DNA from: Gnetum montanum
Lineage: Eukaryota > Streptophyta > Gnetopsida > Gnetales > Gnetaceae
Direction: 5' to 3'
Length of the DNA stretch: 64,000 nucleotides
Assembly: GCA_015680685.1 (NCBI GenBank)
Contig: MNCI01019003.1
Coordinates: 1,280 to 65,279, forward strand
Every line of letters starts with the position of its first letter. The stretch's first letter is position 1. The notes under the pieces are model-generated. The model had not been told where the DNA came from. It saw only the letters and a program-made list of their open reading frames with translations, and ran no database searches. The position numbers and the translations under genes were made by a program. Below are positions 1 through 11,301 of this stretch, in pieces.

Positions 1-32
1 TCAAGTTTGGTAGTGAAGATTAGAGAGAGCTA

Positions 33-545
33 ATGGAGTTTAAGAGAGCAATGAGAAAGCCTTTTATTCCATATGTGATGGGATGTTGCCCTGAGCATGT
101 ATTGAAGGCCTATCTAAAAGCTAAATCTTGTGGAGCTCCAAAGGAATTCCCTTTTATGGCTTGGCTATCCGATGAATTTTCTTTTCTCACTTGGGGTTTG
201 GATATTGAGTCCAATGTTTGGGGGCAATATCAAGATTTCTCCAAAGATGAAGAAAAAAAAGAAGAGCTACCAAATCATGGAGAGTCATTATGGGGATGGG
301 GAGAAGCTTTGGCCTCTCAAGAAGAAAATGAAGGAAGCAATGGAGAAGAACAAAAGAGCTCTTCCAAAAAAGAAAATGAGGAAAAGGTTGAAGAGAAAGC
401 TTCATTAGATCAAGGTGAGAGCTCCACCAAACAAGAAGACCACAAGACTGCTTATATCACATCAGAAATCTCCTATGAAAAGGTGAAGGAGATGAAGATT
501 TCCACTAGGGTAACCCTCACAATTCAATTTCCACCCCAAGAATAG
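33..545 (+). CDS. Post-integrase ORF of L1 (unknown function)
   Basis: An open frame of 170 codons with no internal stop, unusual among these decayed elements. The N-terminal third (KPFIPY..GCC.EHV, then an aromatic-rich stretch around WGQYQDF) aligns by eye with the ORF at 36935-37270 of element D (RPFIPY..SCF.EHV, then EWVQFLEWS). The C-terminal half is very rich in Glu, Lys and Ser and looks disordered. In both elements the ORF sits between the pol end and the 3' LTR in the sense direction, the place of env or of the extra ORFs of plant Ty3/gypsy elements. I see no signal peptide or membrane segment, so an envelope role is not supported. The true start may lie upstream, since homology reaches close to this ATG. 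Function unknown. Confidence 0.55.
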   Translation: MEFKRAMRKPFIPYVMGCCPEHVLKAYLKAKSCGAPKEFPFMAWLSDEFSFLTWGLDIESNVWGQYQDFSKDEEKKEELPNHGESLWGWGEALASQEENEGSNGEEQKSSSKKENEEKVEEKASLDQGESSTKQEDHKTAYITSEISYEKVKEMKISTRVTLTIQFPPQE

Positions 546-719
546 TCCATAAAGGACTTGATAATGTATAGTTTGTTGTGTAAATTTTGCTATTTTAGGA
601 ATTAGGTTTTTGTTCCATCACACCTTATGTTAAATGGGAATTTTCCTCAAAAAAAGATCTTCTTGAATGTAAAGATTTCAGTTTTGAAGTAAAGTTGCAC
701 AAGTTTTCTTTTAAAAGGA
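546..719 (+). other. 3' non-coding leader to PPT of L1
   Basis: AT-rich sequence between the ORF stop and the polypurine tract; no coding signal. Confidence 0.4.
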
Positions 720-737
720 TTTTAAGGGGGGCAGAAA
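720..737 (+). promoter_or_regulatory. Polypurine tract of L1
   Basis: TTTTAAGGGGGGCAGAAA lies directly before the LTR start TGTTGG. A G-run followed by A-rich sequence abutting TG is the normal plus-strand priming site of an LTR retrotransposon. Confidence 0.65.
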
Positions 738-2878
738 TGTTGGCACATTTAGCCATTTCATGGAACAACAAAAGTAGATATTCAAAAGGAAATGATATAG
801 AACATGATAAAAATATGTAAATGATATTAATTCCATCCCAATGGTCATCACAAGATTTGGTCATCTTAAGATTGATATGCATAATCATGAAAGTCTCATC
901 TTCATACACAGAATGCCAGAAATAGAAAACAAGATTGGTTGCTAATATATTAGATGGATGATTGAATGGCAAGAATTAAGTGGAACTTCACTCAAGGGAC
1001 TACAATTCTCAGCAGAAATGTATCCATTATTAGCAAAAACACAGGTTGTTTTTGAAGAAAATCTAGATCAAGTTATGCTGAAAATCAGAAGGGTCTGCAA
1101 ATATGGTTTCTATTGTTGTCATAAACAAAAACGTACCACAAGCAATGGCTATTACTGTTACAACAATTTTCAGATCTGAGAGCATTAAAACAAGGTTCCG
1201 CAATTGCCCTGAACATATATCTTATGGATGCAAAATTTATTCCAAAACCATTGGAAGCAGCACATCCAATCCAAAGGCAATGTTGCAAAGAAAAATGGAT
1301 GACTTTGTATTTAAAAAACAGGGATATGAATGGGTTCAAGGCCAATGGCTTTACTATAGCAATCATGTATTTTTCAGAAATTCATGAAACAGTCAAGCCG
1401 GGTTTGAAAAACACAAGCAAAGACAAGTCCAGGAAACTGCAAAAAATTAGAATGCTGTGCGGCAGAAAAGAGAGACTGGATGATTGGCGGCCTTTCAAAA
1501 CATGATGTTTGCCTGGAGCAGATGCAGCTCAGCAGACACACGTCATGGCAGCAGGATCACGCGCATAGCACCCCTGAGTAGCGGCAGCCTGTATTTTTTT
1601 TAAAAAAATGAAATGACACTTTGCAAAGAAAAACTACTGCTGATTACACTTCTGGGTGAAAGAATTTCAGCCGCGCAGCACGGTAATCGCTTGCACAGTT
1701 GCAGATTTTTGTGGCACATTCAGAAATATTACTGAACGAGGTGACGGAGCCTTCTTCCATGGTAGCAGTTGAGAATGATTTTAAGCAGGGGGGACACATG
1801 GGGGAAAGCATTATCATCACACTTGGAAGATTTGTAAAGAAGATGGCTTGCAAGATGATTTGCTAGAATAAAGATTTCAGCCTCTTTGTCATGGTCTTGT
1901 GAGTTATGCATTTCATTTTTTTTGTTTAAATTGCTTAGCTAGTGGTTTAGATAGTATCATCCTTGACAAGTAATTTTGGGATTTTTAGATTGCTCTTATT
2001 GTTCTTGTTGCCCGATAGAAATTTTTGTTAAAATTTTGCCATAGAAGCGCTAGTGAATAAAAGCCTTAAGAGCATTTTAGTAGTAAATTTCGTTATTGTG
2101 CAACGTTTGGGAACTGCTATTGGGTTGTTGAAAGAGAGCCTCTGTTTGTAGTCACGCCGTGGAACAATCTAGTAGTCAAGAGGGTTCAGAAAATCTTTGG
2201 TATTTTGATGGGACCAGAATAGCTTCTTTATCTTTAAAGTGATTTTCCGTGTTATTTCAATCAGAAATTGTCAAGTCTTTTAAAGGTTTTGTTTGAATGC
2301 AATCGTTGACATCTATTGTCTAGTCAAAGTGGAGTCTCGTACGTGGTAGTTTACGTAGCGATTTTTGGTAGCACAGTAGGATTGTCTTGAAGATATTGCT
2401 TGTTTGAACCTTGGAAGTTTGAACAATTCGTAGATATTGAATTTGGGATAGCTTTATTGCGAAGTGTTTACTCGTGTCATTTTACCTTGTTTAAATATTT
2501 GAGGTCTACACAAATCTGCTTTCTTTTCTTTTCTGTTTATTTCCATCGAATCTTGCTCTATTTCTAGTTTTCTTGTGGAACTATCTCTTTCTCTGGGAAA
2601 AATTAGGAGTAGATTGCGGAGTTGTGCTTAAATGTTTTTGCAAAATTTTATTTGTTACAAGTAGGTATTATAAGGACTGCGTAGACTAGGCAGTTGAACA
2701 AAATAGGAAATTTTCAAGAACTCACAGTACTTGGCAAAGTTGGCTGAATCTCTTTAAAGTAAGTCATTTGTAGTTCATACACAACGAAATTGTCACATTT
2801 CTCACAATCGCACGCCGCAACAGCACACACACATACTCACATTAACTACTGAGTTATTTGGAGGTATCTGGGCCTTGG
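738..2878 (+). repeat. 3' LTR of L1 (right end approximate)
   Basis: It starts TGTTGGCACA after the PPT. About 1390-1760 is GC-richer than its flanks; the rest is AT-rich with no coding signal. The part around 1930-1980 (CTTAGCTAGT) resembles the R-U5 part of element D's LTR near 30525. The short ORFs here are not conserved and are not called. The end is placed before the PBS-like block at 2879. Confidence 0.5.
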
Positions 2879-2895
2879 TGTTGCCAGAGACCAAC
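2855..2895 (+). other. Conserved LTR-end/PBS-like block, copy 1
   Basis: TATTTGGAGGTATC, then TGGTGTTGCCAGAGACC, matches the block at 31078-31117 of element D in order and spacing. In D it directly precedes gag, so it spans the LTR end and a primer-binding site, possibly a decayed initiator-Met PBS (TGGT...AGAG.CCA). Here it follows what looks like a 3' LTR, which is unexpected. Confidence 0.4.
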
Positions 2896-2959
2896 AGGCA
2901 CCTAAATCTTGTTTGAGGACACTCGTTGGTCGTCGCGTCCCAAACGATCGCCAACCGAA

Positions 2960-4670
2960 AGCTTCTGAGGTTGGATAACTTTAACCACGAATATTGTAGC
3001 ACATTTTTTGACTAATCTTTTAGCTTGCTTAATAGTTATTGTATGAATTTTCTTTGCTGTTCTTACCCTCCTTAGTACCTTGACTTTGTCAGTGGTTGGA
3101 ACTTTTAAAATATGAGTTCCAAAGTGGGCAATAACATCAATTTTTTGTAGGAAAGACATTCCTAAAATTGCATCAACATCACCTAGTTCAAATTAAAAAA
3201 AAAATCATCAAGGAAGGGCATATTTTGCAAAGTAAAGTTTATTTTTTCATACCTGGTATGTTTGCTCACCATTGTTTTATCTGCTAGTTCTATCTTAATA
3301 ATTTTCTTGAAAGGGAGATTTAATTGTAGTAAATTAATTAATTTTGGAGAAATACAGTTATGACTAGCACCACTATCAATAAAAAATTTAATTTTTTACC
3401 TTTAATTGAACCTTCAAAAATCAGTAAGGCAAATTAAAATTTTTGCAAACATAATTTAGTTGATGCAGATATCTTCTTGATAGCTATTGTAGCAGCTGGA
3501 TTTTTTTCATTGTTCATGTTTTGGTTTGGTTTATGATTTTTGATTTGGTTGGTCCTTTATATTTTTGCTTGAAATTTTGGGCAATCTTGTTTGAGATGGT
3601 CCTCACCACAACAGAAACATTGAGATCCTGGTCGAGATTTTTTTGTTGATGTCTCTTTTACCATTGCTTGTGGAAAAGGGCTTGCTTGAAAAGTTTCTTG
3701 TCAAAGGGCCACTTTTATCTGATTTGATTCCTCATAATCCTTAGTAATTCTCTATGCTTCATCAATAGTTTGGGGATTATGCACTCATGTTTGTGGACAT
3801 AATTGATCATGTAATCCTCCAATGAATTTTGAAGCTAATTCTCCCTCATTCTGATGACTTACATATTGAGAAAGATTACAAAATTCTTTGTAGTAGTCAT
3901 CTACGGATCATTTTTTCAACCTTAAGAAATCAAATCTCATTCTATGCTCTTTAAGAAAATAGTTAAGAACAATTTTTTGTTCAAAATCTCGACAAAAATT
4001 AAGCCAATTTGTAATCAAACCTTGAGATCTCAGCCTATTCCACCATGTTGCTACAAGTCCTCTTAAATACAAGGAGATAACTTCTAGATGTTCATGGCTT
4101 GACAAATTTAACATATCAAAGTAATTTTTCATTGTATCAAGCCAATCCTTTGCCTTATCACTAGATCCAAGGGCTACATCATAATGATCTAATTTTACTT
4201 TCTTAGCATGCACTTGTGTCAATGATTCTCTAGATGGATTAAGTTAGTTCCCATATCCTTCACTCTCAATTTTAGTTCTACAGTCTACAAGGTGGATTTT
4301 AGTATCCTGTCCATCAGGTGGAGGTTGTGTTTGTTGTGGATTCCTAATGGAAGATTAATCTTGATGTTGTGCTTTAGGTAGACCGTGGGTAGGATTGGAA
4401 GGTTGAATAAGATGGTTGGTTAATTTTTTGATGGAGTTTGCAAAGGAATCCATCTTTCCTTGTACTTTAGACCATTTATTGTCTAAATTTTGGGACAATT
4501 TCTTAATTTCTTTAAACATATTTTGCATCTCTACCCCAAACCCTTGGTTTGAGTGTCGAAGTTCTTCTTGAACATTCCTGATCTCATTAATTTTTTCTTC
4601 AAGGGCATTCATTCAATCATTGACTCGGGCTTCCATTTCTTTCCAATTTATTCTTCATGTTCTAGACATT
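2960..4670 (-). pseudogene. Chromovirus-like gag-protease remnant (J)
   Basis: Read on the minus strand this is a decayed gag-protease polyprotein. From the N-terminus: a coiled-coil-like segment (4612-4355), a retrotransposon gag domain (4222-3908, with YLRGLVATWWNRL and a downstream KEFCNLSQYV), a CCHC zinc knuckle (CFCCGEDHLKQDC, about 3636-3600), then a retropepsin with the active site DSGASHN near 3370 and a downstream ECLSYKKLM-like segment at 3160. DSGASHN and the knuckle are typical of chromoviruses. Several frameshifts and stops break it, and homology stops at about 2960, so RT and integrase are missing. The LTR and PBS at 7539-8063, in the same orientation, may belong to this element. 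Confidence 0.75.
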
Positions 4671-4982
4671 GGTAAGTTGAAGAAATCAAGTATGTTTGAG
4701 AATTCTTAGCCTCCATGGCCCTTTTATGGAATTCGAAATTGTTTAGTCAGTCCTGGAAGAAGTTGAAACTGTTATGGATTTCTCACCGAATCATAATTAT
4801 TTTAGGACCTAAATTAAGGAATTAAAAGCTAATTTTCTATAATCTAAAAGCTAATTTAACCATTCCATAGAGTCTGGAAGGTTTGAATTTGTTGGAATTG
4901 GTTTTTGTTTGGTTGAAAATAGACTTTGGATTCAAAAGTTATAGCCATTTTAAGTTTTTCTAATTTTTATGTTTTTTTCGAG
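4671..4982. other. AT-rich leader, no gene seen
   Basis: Sequence upstream of gag J on the minus strand. No ORF, PBS or repeat recognised. Confidence 0.4.
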
Positions 4983-5036
4983 ACTTTCTGAGAGGTCACC
5001 CATCCCAGTTCTACTCCAAGACATGCATGCTTAATG
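4983..5036 (-). other. 5S rRNA-like sequence, 3' half only
   Basis: The minus strand reads TTAAGCATGC, then GAGTAGAACTGGGATGGG, then TGACCTC and AAGTC. This follows the plant 5S rRNA internal promoter region (A box TTAAGCGTGC, C box GAGTAGTACTAGGATGGGTGACC) with a few changes. The 5' half of a 5S gene is not found next to it, so this is not a working 5S gene. 5S-derived segments are known from Cassandra-type LTRs and 5S-derived SINEs, but neither is demonstrated here. Confidence 0.6.
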
Positions 5037-5128
5037 AAATTTTTTTTATTTTAGTTACTACCGTAGCATCAATTTATATATAGTAACCTAATAATGGGGC
5101 GATGGGAAGTTTTACTATTATAAAGAAT

Positions 5129-7342
5129 TCATGGCTTCCAAATGTCAAATTTCTTCTCAGGCCCCTTCAGGTAGCTACTCTTTATTGCATAATAATATTT
5201 TTCTACACCAAAATAATGTTCTTACTGCTTCCAATTGGGTTCTTAGCTTGCTTGTGAAGGATGGTTTTTAGTTTCTTACTACTTCTAGATTGGCTGATTT
5301 ATTGATTTTCTCAATTTTTAAAATTTTCTTTTGCAAGGGTGTTCTTGCAGAGTGGTTTGAGTAATATGATAATAAGAAAAGAACTATTTTTCAATTAGTT
5401 TTTGGAGTGATAATGATCCTTTCTTTTGATATCAAAGTAGTCTTAAGTTTTCAACCAAGAGAGGATTCATTGATTCCTACAACTCATTCTCCACAATTTT
5501 AAAATTTGTGTAAGATAGAATTATCCAATTATGTTGCCAATTCTATCATTCATAAAAACCAATTCTTTTGTAAAGATTTCATTAATGATGCTTATTTTGA
5601 CTTATGTTTATTCATCAGTAGTAAGGTTCTATGGTATAAAAAACAATTCAATGTTAGTTCCTATTCTATTTTCATACTTCATGGTGCCATAACCAGTAGG
5701 GTTTATGATTGGTTGATGTCATGTTTCTCTACTTTTTATACTACTATGACCAAAATTTCTGTTGCCCACCAATATCCTTTAAAATCCTATACTCTATGTT
5801 GTATGTCTTTGATCATGTGTATGATCTTAAGTTATGATCATCTCAAAAAATGTTTTACTCATTATGATTCTTGATTGTGTCTTGAATTTCCTAAAGATAA
5901 GAGGGTTATAAGGAGTAAAATTATGGGTGCCCAAAAAGGTCAATTGCTTTATAGAAAGCTTGAAGTCAAGAAGAAATTAGTGAGGTACTTTCATGTTTTT
6001 TTATTATTTCCTTGTTTTTAATTATGTTTTTACTTTATATATTTGATAGTGGAATCTAGGCTACAAAATGAACCAATGTAGAGTGCTGAATCTGCACAAG
6101 TTGAAGAAATTCAAGGTATTTCAACCTTTGGTATAGTTCAATCATAAGAACAAGTCATAGTTCTTACTTCCAAGGTATATATTTAAATATAATTTACTAA
6201 ATTAAATGTCTTATATAAATTTTTATATTTTCTTTTATTATTATTATCATTTTTTAATAAATTTGTTTTGTAGAGACAACATACTAGGCAAGGTTTTAGT
6301 AGTCTAGTAGTTATAAGACAATCAATCCAACAATAGGCTCAACAACAATCCAAACCAACTTCTCAACAAGGTTCAAGACATGATAAGGGAAAAGAAACCA
6401 GAGGTAGGTTTTAATTATTTAATACTTTCTTGTTTTCCTCATATAATGTTAATAATAATTTAATTTTTTAATAATTTTTCTATGTTGTAGAGGTCTATGG
6501 AGCAACAGTATTTTATCCAAGAGAAGGATAGAGGTGATGCAGGTGCTACTTCTATATAGACTCCTATTCCATGACCACCTAGATACCACTCATACCTTCT
6601 ATTTCTTTGACACTTGGAAGAGATTCCCTTCAATAGGCAACAACAACAATAATTTTTAAATATATTCTTGTGGTTTCTTCTTTCTCTATTCCTCATATTG
6701 TATGGGCAAGATAGTGGTGGCTGCTGAGGAAGAACTTGTGCTTCTTTGGCGTATTAATCAACGAATTTTAGACAACAAACTTTATTCTATTATGAGGATT
6801 TCTATCATCTATAGGAGTCACAATCATGCAATTTCAAGGTAGATTATGATTTAGTATAGGATGGACTTCCATCATCTTGGCATCCAATTCCTAAGGAGGC
6901 TCTAGATGCTATACAAAATCTAGAGCAACTCCTAGGAGAGTTGGAAAGTGCAACATGTTATGCTCACCATCTGGATACTTGTGCACATTTTCTTCAAATT
7001 CATAATGATCGATTTCAAGTAACATATATATTTTTCTTTTTTATATCTCCTTTTGGTTTGTTGATTTATTCATAACTCATAATTTAAATTTTGTTTCTAT
7101 AGAGAAAGGAAAAAGAATGGCAAAAAGACATGGATGATCAATCAGTACAAATGGAAATGTTGAAAACTCAAAGAGGAATTAGAAACTGCAGCGAGATGTG
7201 CAATCAAGTATATCAAACAACTATGTGATGGACTAGTTGGATGTAAAGTAATGCTTAGCAAAATAGATACTACTATTGAAGAGAGAGAATCTCAATTGAA
7301 GATAGTTATAGATCTTCTTAAATCATTTGGTCGTAACAAATA
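5129..7342 (+). pseudogene. Multi-exon gene remnant of unknown function
   Basis: Coding-like blocks on the plus strand are separated by AT-rich stretches with GT..AG borders. First block about 5129-5980 (ATG at 5131; includes an open stretch 5506-5874). Introns by eye: about 5980-6048, 6175-6273 (ends TTTTGTAG), 6402-6490 (ends TTGTAG) and 7019-7101 (starts GTAACATA, ends TTTCTATAG). The last block is cleanest: one frame encodes a helical, charged segment containing KYIKQLCDGLVGCK and IEERESQLK, and ends at a stop at 7340-7342, with AATAAA-like signals near 7420. Internal stops and a probable one-base shift near 7165 show it is decayed. The family is not recognised. It lies antisense to the flanking chromovirus parts (gag J and LTR H), so its introns would survive retrotransposition. 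Confidence 0.5.
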
Positions 7343-7538
7343 ATTATAGTTGCCCCATTTCTTTATTTTCCCATTTACCCCCTTTTTTTCTTTAACAATG
7401 TACTTCCTTTTCATTCCTTTTGATAATAAAATAAAAAAATATTTTCCTGCATGTTGTTATGTTTGTTAAATGTACTTATGTTCTATAATAATAATAAAAT
7501 AAGGTTTTTCTTTTATTTTGGTTCCTGAATTGGGGTTT
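7343..7538. other. AT-rich spacer between gene remnant and PBS
   Basis: Pyrimidine-rich and A-rich runs, with possible polyadenylation signals near 7424. No coding sequence. Confidence 0.35.
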
Positions 7539-7552
7539 GCTTCGATACCAAA
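7539..7552 (-). promoter_or_regulatory. Primer-binding site of element H
   Basis: The minus strand reads TTTGGTATCGAAGC immediately after the LTR end TGTCACA. It matches the initiator-Met tRNA site TTGGTATCAGAGC with a small change and marks the start of an internal region running leftwards. Confidence 0.75.
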
Positions 7553-8063
7553 TGTGACATCCTATTCCCAGATGTCATAAAAATAAAAATGCCTTATTTA
7601 TTATATTCATCATGGATAACATATTGGAAAGATTATAAACACTTAAATAATGAATTAATTAGCAAATAAATAATTGATACTAAAGAATTATGCAAGGAAT
7701 GAAAAATGGAAAAATTGTATTAATGGAAGAGAGTACTGTAACATTCTTTTGGGTTGTCTTCCTATGCTAGTTAAGCCTTAGAGGCAATCCAGCACTACCA
7801 CCACGGCTAGGCATATAACCCAACTAAGGTGGGCTAGTCCCCTTCCTATCTTGCTTGATTCAGCTCCCATTACTTACCTCTCCAAGCTCCACAACTCCAT
7901 GCCCACTCAACCTCTAATCTTGGCCTTAAATAGCATAGGTCAAACCGTTTCTTAATGGATACATGAATAGTCATAACTCCTCATAATGAGGTACCCCTTC
8001 ATTACAAGGTTAATTACATTGTTTACAATTATTTCCATCCTTAACAAGGGATGGGATGTTACA
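7553..8063 (-). repeat. 5' LTR of element H (chromovirus-like)
   Basis: Ends are TGTGACATCC at the left and GGATGTTACA at the right, an imperfect terminal inverted repeat like the TGTAACACCC...GGGTGTTACA ends of plant chromoviruses. The adjacent PBS fixes it as a 5' LTR read leftwards, about 511 bp. The gag-protease at 2960-4670 in the same orientation may be the rest of this element. It interrupts the older gag at 8064-8740. Confidence 0.7.
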
Positions 8064-8740
8064 CTCTTCCTCTACATCTCCCATACATACTCTTTCTCTT
8101 TGCTTAGTTATGTAAGCTTAATAATCTTTACTAGATTATTTGTTATTCTTAATAATTTGTATGGTTTTAATTTAAGTAACTAATTCATTGATATTAAGCA
8201 TGTTGAAGTTCTTTGAAAGAGTAATGTTTTTTATCATGTTTTCAAAAATTGTATCTATGTAGAGAGCTTGAATAAATTTTTGAACCTTTTTCTTGTTGGT
8301 ATTTCCATAGCCATATTCATCTATTTTTCGTAAGATATCATAAATTCTAATAAAAAAGTCTTCAACACTTTCATTTCTTCTAATTTCAAAGTATTAAATT
8401 TTTATTTGCATATTAGTTATTGCAATTGTTAGTTTTCTAGGTTTTCCTTGTATTTTATTTAGAGATTATCCCATGCTTCTTTGGAAATAGTACAAAGATT
8501 GTATCTACTAGAAATAACTTATGAGATAGTAGCCAATAACATCACAAGAGTGAAATTATTTTTCTTCTTCTTTGATTTGTAATCTAGTGAAATCTTTAAA
8601 ATCTTGGATGAATTTGAAACTTGTTTCAATAGTCATTATGTTAAAGAGGACCTTTCATCATCCTTATCCATAGACTAAAATATTTAGAGCCATTGAAGAT
8701 GATGGGATATCTAGTTTATGCTCATTTTTGGAGGTGAACT
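8064..8740 (-). pseudogene. Copia-type gag remnant (element G)
   Basis: Minus-strand translation gives a recognisable gag: a segment around AWDNL near 8470, then ESVEDFFIRIYDILRKI (about 8373-8320) and KKVQKFIQALYIDTIFENM (about 8305-8245). This resembles the UBN2-type gag domain of plant copia elements. It follows a PBS at 8746-8758 and is cut at 8063 by the LTR of H. Stops and frame changes are present; it is a fossil. Confidence 0.6.
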
Positions 8741-8745
8741 TGGCA

Positions 8746-8758
8746 CTTCGATACCAAG
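8746..8758 (-). promoter_or_regulatory. Primer-binding site of element G
   Basis: The minus strand reads CTTGGTATCGAAG, an initiator-Met-type PBS, next to a probable LTR end (plus strand TGAAAG from 8759) and just upstream of the gag remnant. Confidence 0.65.
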
Positions 8759-9595
8759 TGAAAGAATTTCAAGAAATGCAAGAATTACTTGGTTATCTTA
8801 ACTTCACAAAGAATTACCTAATGAAATTTCTATTTTCTATAAATCTTAGAAAGTTTTTTACAATTTGAAGAAAATAAGTATTGCAAAAGATATCGAGAAG
8901 CTAAGGTTATATTATGTTCTTTCCAATCTATAAAAAATCATCATAATTTTTGTGGTGCAAATTTGAGATATGATAACTCAAAATTTGTTACATTTTTATG
9001 ATAAAATTTTAAGTAAACCTTTCCATAGATAGTAGCTTTAAAATAAATATAATATCACATCAAATCATTATGCAATGATGGAGAAATGATGTAATCATTG
9101 ATCATCGTTCGTTTTAGTAAAAATTTAGGATTAAGAAAATTTGCTAAATTATAGAGTTGATTTATTCCAAACTACAATAGATATTAAACTAAAATTTTGC
9201 TTCATGTATCCACCTGTTATAGCTTTCTGATAAATCTAGAATCATTTGAGAATATTGCCAACTTACTAATATATCATTGAAATAGTAAATGTCCCTAATT
9301 TTAACTATTCAACTTTCAAAATTGAGTCAATAATGATGAATGATGTTGATGATGAAATAGTCACATTCTTGTTGAAATTACATTGATGCTTCCATAATAA
9401 AAATTTCCAAGTGATGCCTTGGATACATATGTGTGACAAGTGGGAAAATATTTACTAAAAATAATACAATATAGCCCAAATGACAAAAAAAACTTTAAAA
9501 TTATATACATATAGATTAAGGCCAAAATAACATTACAAATACATATAAATTTAGAAATTTACTATATTTTATGAAAATAAAATTCTATTATGTAG
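8759..9595 (-). repeat. Probable 5' LTR of element G and AT-rich filler
   Basis: Begins TGAAAGAATTTC next to the PBS. The far end cannot be fixed. No coding signal. Confidence 0.35.
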
Positions 9596-9599
9596 TAAA

Positions 9600-9990
9600 A
9601 AGGAAAAAAATTATTATCTTTTGCTTTGAAAAAGCCAACATATTATTGGTGCTCTGGATTTATCTAGATTTGATTGTAACTAAAAAACTCATCTATAAAG
9701 GATAAGAAAGAATGACCAGCTATTGACTCTATAAACTAATCAATATTTTTTAGAAGAAAATAATCTTTAAGTATGAACTTATTAAGGTCTTAAAAACTAA
9801 TATATATGTGAATGCCACCATTCTTCTTGAAAACCACAATGATGTTGGAAACCCAACTAGAGTTTGATAATCTCTACTTTTATAGCAAGAGCTATAGTTA
9901 GATAAATTTTTCTAAAGTTATTCTTATTAGGTTTAGAATCTTATTCCAAAATAATGTCATTTTTAACTATTCTTCTATCTAGACTCAACA
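9600..9990 (-). pseudogene. Tat-like reverse transcriptase fragment
   Basis: On the minus strand the N-terminal half of a Ty3/gypsy RT is readable: WVSNIIVVFKKNGGIHI (9855-9806), DLNKFILKDYF, FIESIAGHSFLSFIDEF and SYNQI (to about 9660). The combination DLN..DYF..ID..I..A.H..LSF.D.F..YNQI follows the Tat-type gypsy pattern. A stop follows the fifth or sixth residue of the VDYR-equivalent, and the catalytic YVDD is not found. It may belong with the Tat-type protease at 14646-15070, same strand, although 4.6 kb separate them. Confidence 0.6.
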
Positions 9991-11013
9991 TATCACTAAT
10001 ATAAGAGTAGAGCCAGAGTAGAGCCAAAAAAGATAAAAGTAAAAAATGATAGATGAATAGGTACCAGATAAGTAATGGAAAGTGGTAGTAGTAGGTAGGG
10101 TTATAGGGGTAGAATGATTAGTAGAAGAGGACTATTAAAACACTACATTACACCTCACAGAGGTCAAATTTAAGTAAGATGAATCCTAACTATGAATTTG
10201 TATGTCATTAGGTACTATTTCTCAATACTTTATTATTGCAATGCTTTCAACTCTTGAATTTTCTAGTAACGTTTTACTAGAAAATGTTATGCTAGGCTTG
10301 TTATGAGTAGGATTAAGTATATTATTAATTTTACAAAGTATAGATTTCACATGTTAAGTTGATTTTATTATGGAATTGAGAACTCTATGAACGGTACCCC
10401 AATTTTGAGAGTTTGGTAGATTTAACTTGGATTTTATCAAAAATTGAAATGTAAGTACATGAATTTTTACTCATTAATTATGGATGTAAAATAGATCATT
10501 TACTTAGGGTTTTAGTAAATTTAGAACTTGGATCTTGGTATGGAGATCATTTTTATCACTATTATAGTCAATAGTGACTTAAGAATCACTATGACAATGT
10601 AATATGAAAGCTATAAATGATTTACAACATGATTTTATAAGTGTTTTAAGTTTAGAAAGTAGCAATGAGTATGTGGTAGCATTTTCAAAGTGAAATTTAG
10701 AACTGATTTTATGAATGTATAAAAAAATGAGAATTTGAGGGTTTTCTAACAAAGAACACAATGTGAGGATTTTGATGTGGAACTTAGAAAATACTTAAAT
10801 GTGAGAAGATAACTTTTGATGTGTCACATAGAGAGAATTTGCAAAAATTAGTATAATTATGTAGAATATATATTTAAAATATGACTTTAGTTCTATGTTA
10901 TGATGAGAAATGAAAAAAAGATTATTATTGAGAGAACGATGATAGATGTCAAGTAAGGTTTGACTTAAGAATCAACTCTAAGTGTCAATAAAGGAAATGT
11001 TAGATCTTTTAAT
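9991..11013. other. AT-rich region without recognisable genes
   Basis: No conserved coding sequence, LTR end or PBS seen. Probably decayed retroelement sequence. Confidence 0.4.
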
Positions 11014-11301
11014 ATGAATGTGTGTTATCTTAATTCAAGGGGTATTCAATGTCAAACACCATTCAAAAAAGATATGCCATATTGTATTTTTGACATGGCT
11101 AAGTTAGGAGTATTATTTCACAAGGATGCTATAGCACTAAGGCTCATAGTGATTGATCCCATGTTTTTTTTGGTAGATGAAAGAAGAATTTTCAAAAATA
11201 ATAAAATAAAGGTAGGTTCCATTAAACATAATCCATTACTTGATCATACTTCCCTAATGCCTAGAAGTTATGGATCCATTAGGGAGCTACATGATTCTTA
11301 A
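11014..11301 (+). CDS. Unrecognised ORF, 95 codons
   Basis: An open frame in AT-rich DNA. It has a plausible amino-acid composition, with a stretch FDMAKLGVLFHKDAIALRLIVIDP, but no motif I can assign. Coding-like sequence continues in another frame to about 11560. It lies between the Tat-like RT fragment and Tat-like protease of the opposite strand, so it may be part of an inserted element. Not considered functional. Confidence 0.2.
   Translation: MNVCYLNSRGIQCQTPFKKDMPYCIFDMAKLGVLFHKDAIALRLIVIDPMFFLVDERRIFKNNKIKVGSIKHNPLLDHTSLMPRSYGSIRELHDS

Larger units (their letters stand above)
1..2878 (+). mobile_element. 3' end of gypsy element L1: post-pol ORF, PPT and LTR
   Basis: The window opens inside the internal region of an LTR retrotransposon on the plus strand. 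Seen in sequence: an ORF at 33-545 related to the one that follows integrase in element D, a purine-rich tract ending at 737, then sequence starting TGTTGGCACA that resembles the LTR start of D (TGTTACAACA at 37676; both continue with TTCATG about 20 bases in). The LTR would run to about 2878. Gag and pol lie outside the window to the left. The right limit is inferred from a block at 2855-2895 that also occurs at the 5' LTR/PBS region of D. Confidence 0.6.

Noticed and set aside
4983-5036. A functional 5S rRNA gene
   Set aside because: Only the promoter-containing 3' half is present and the sequence has diverged.
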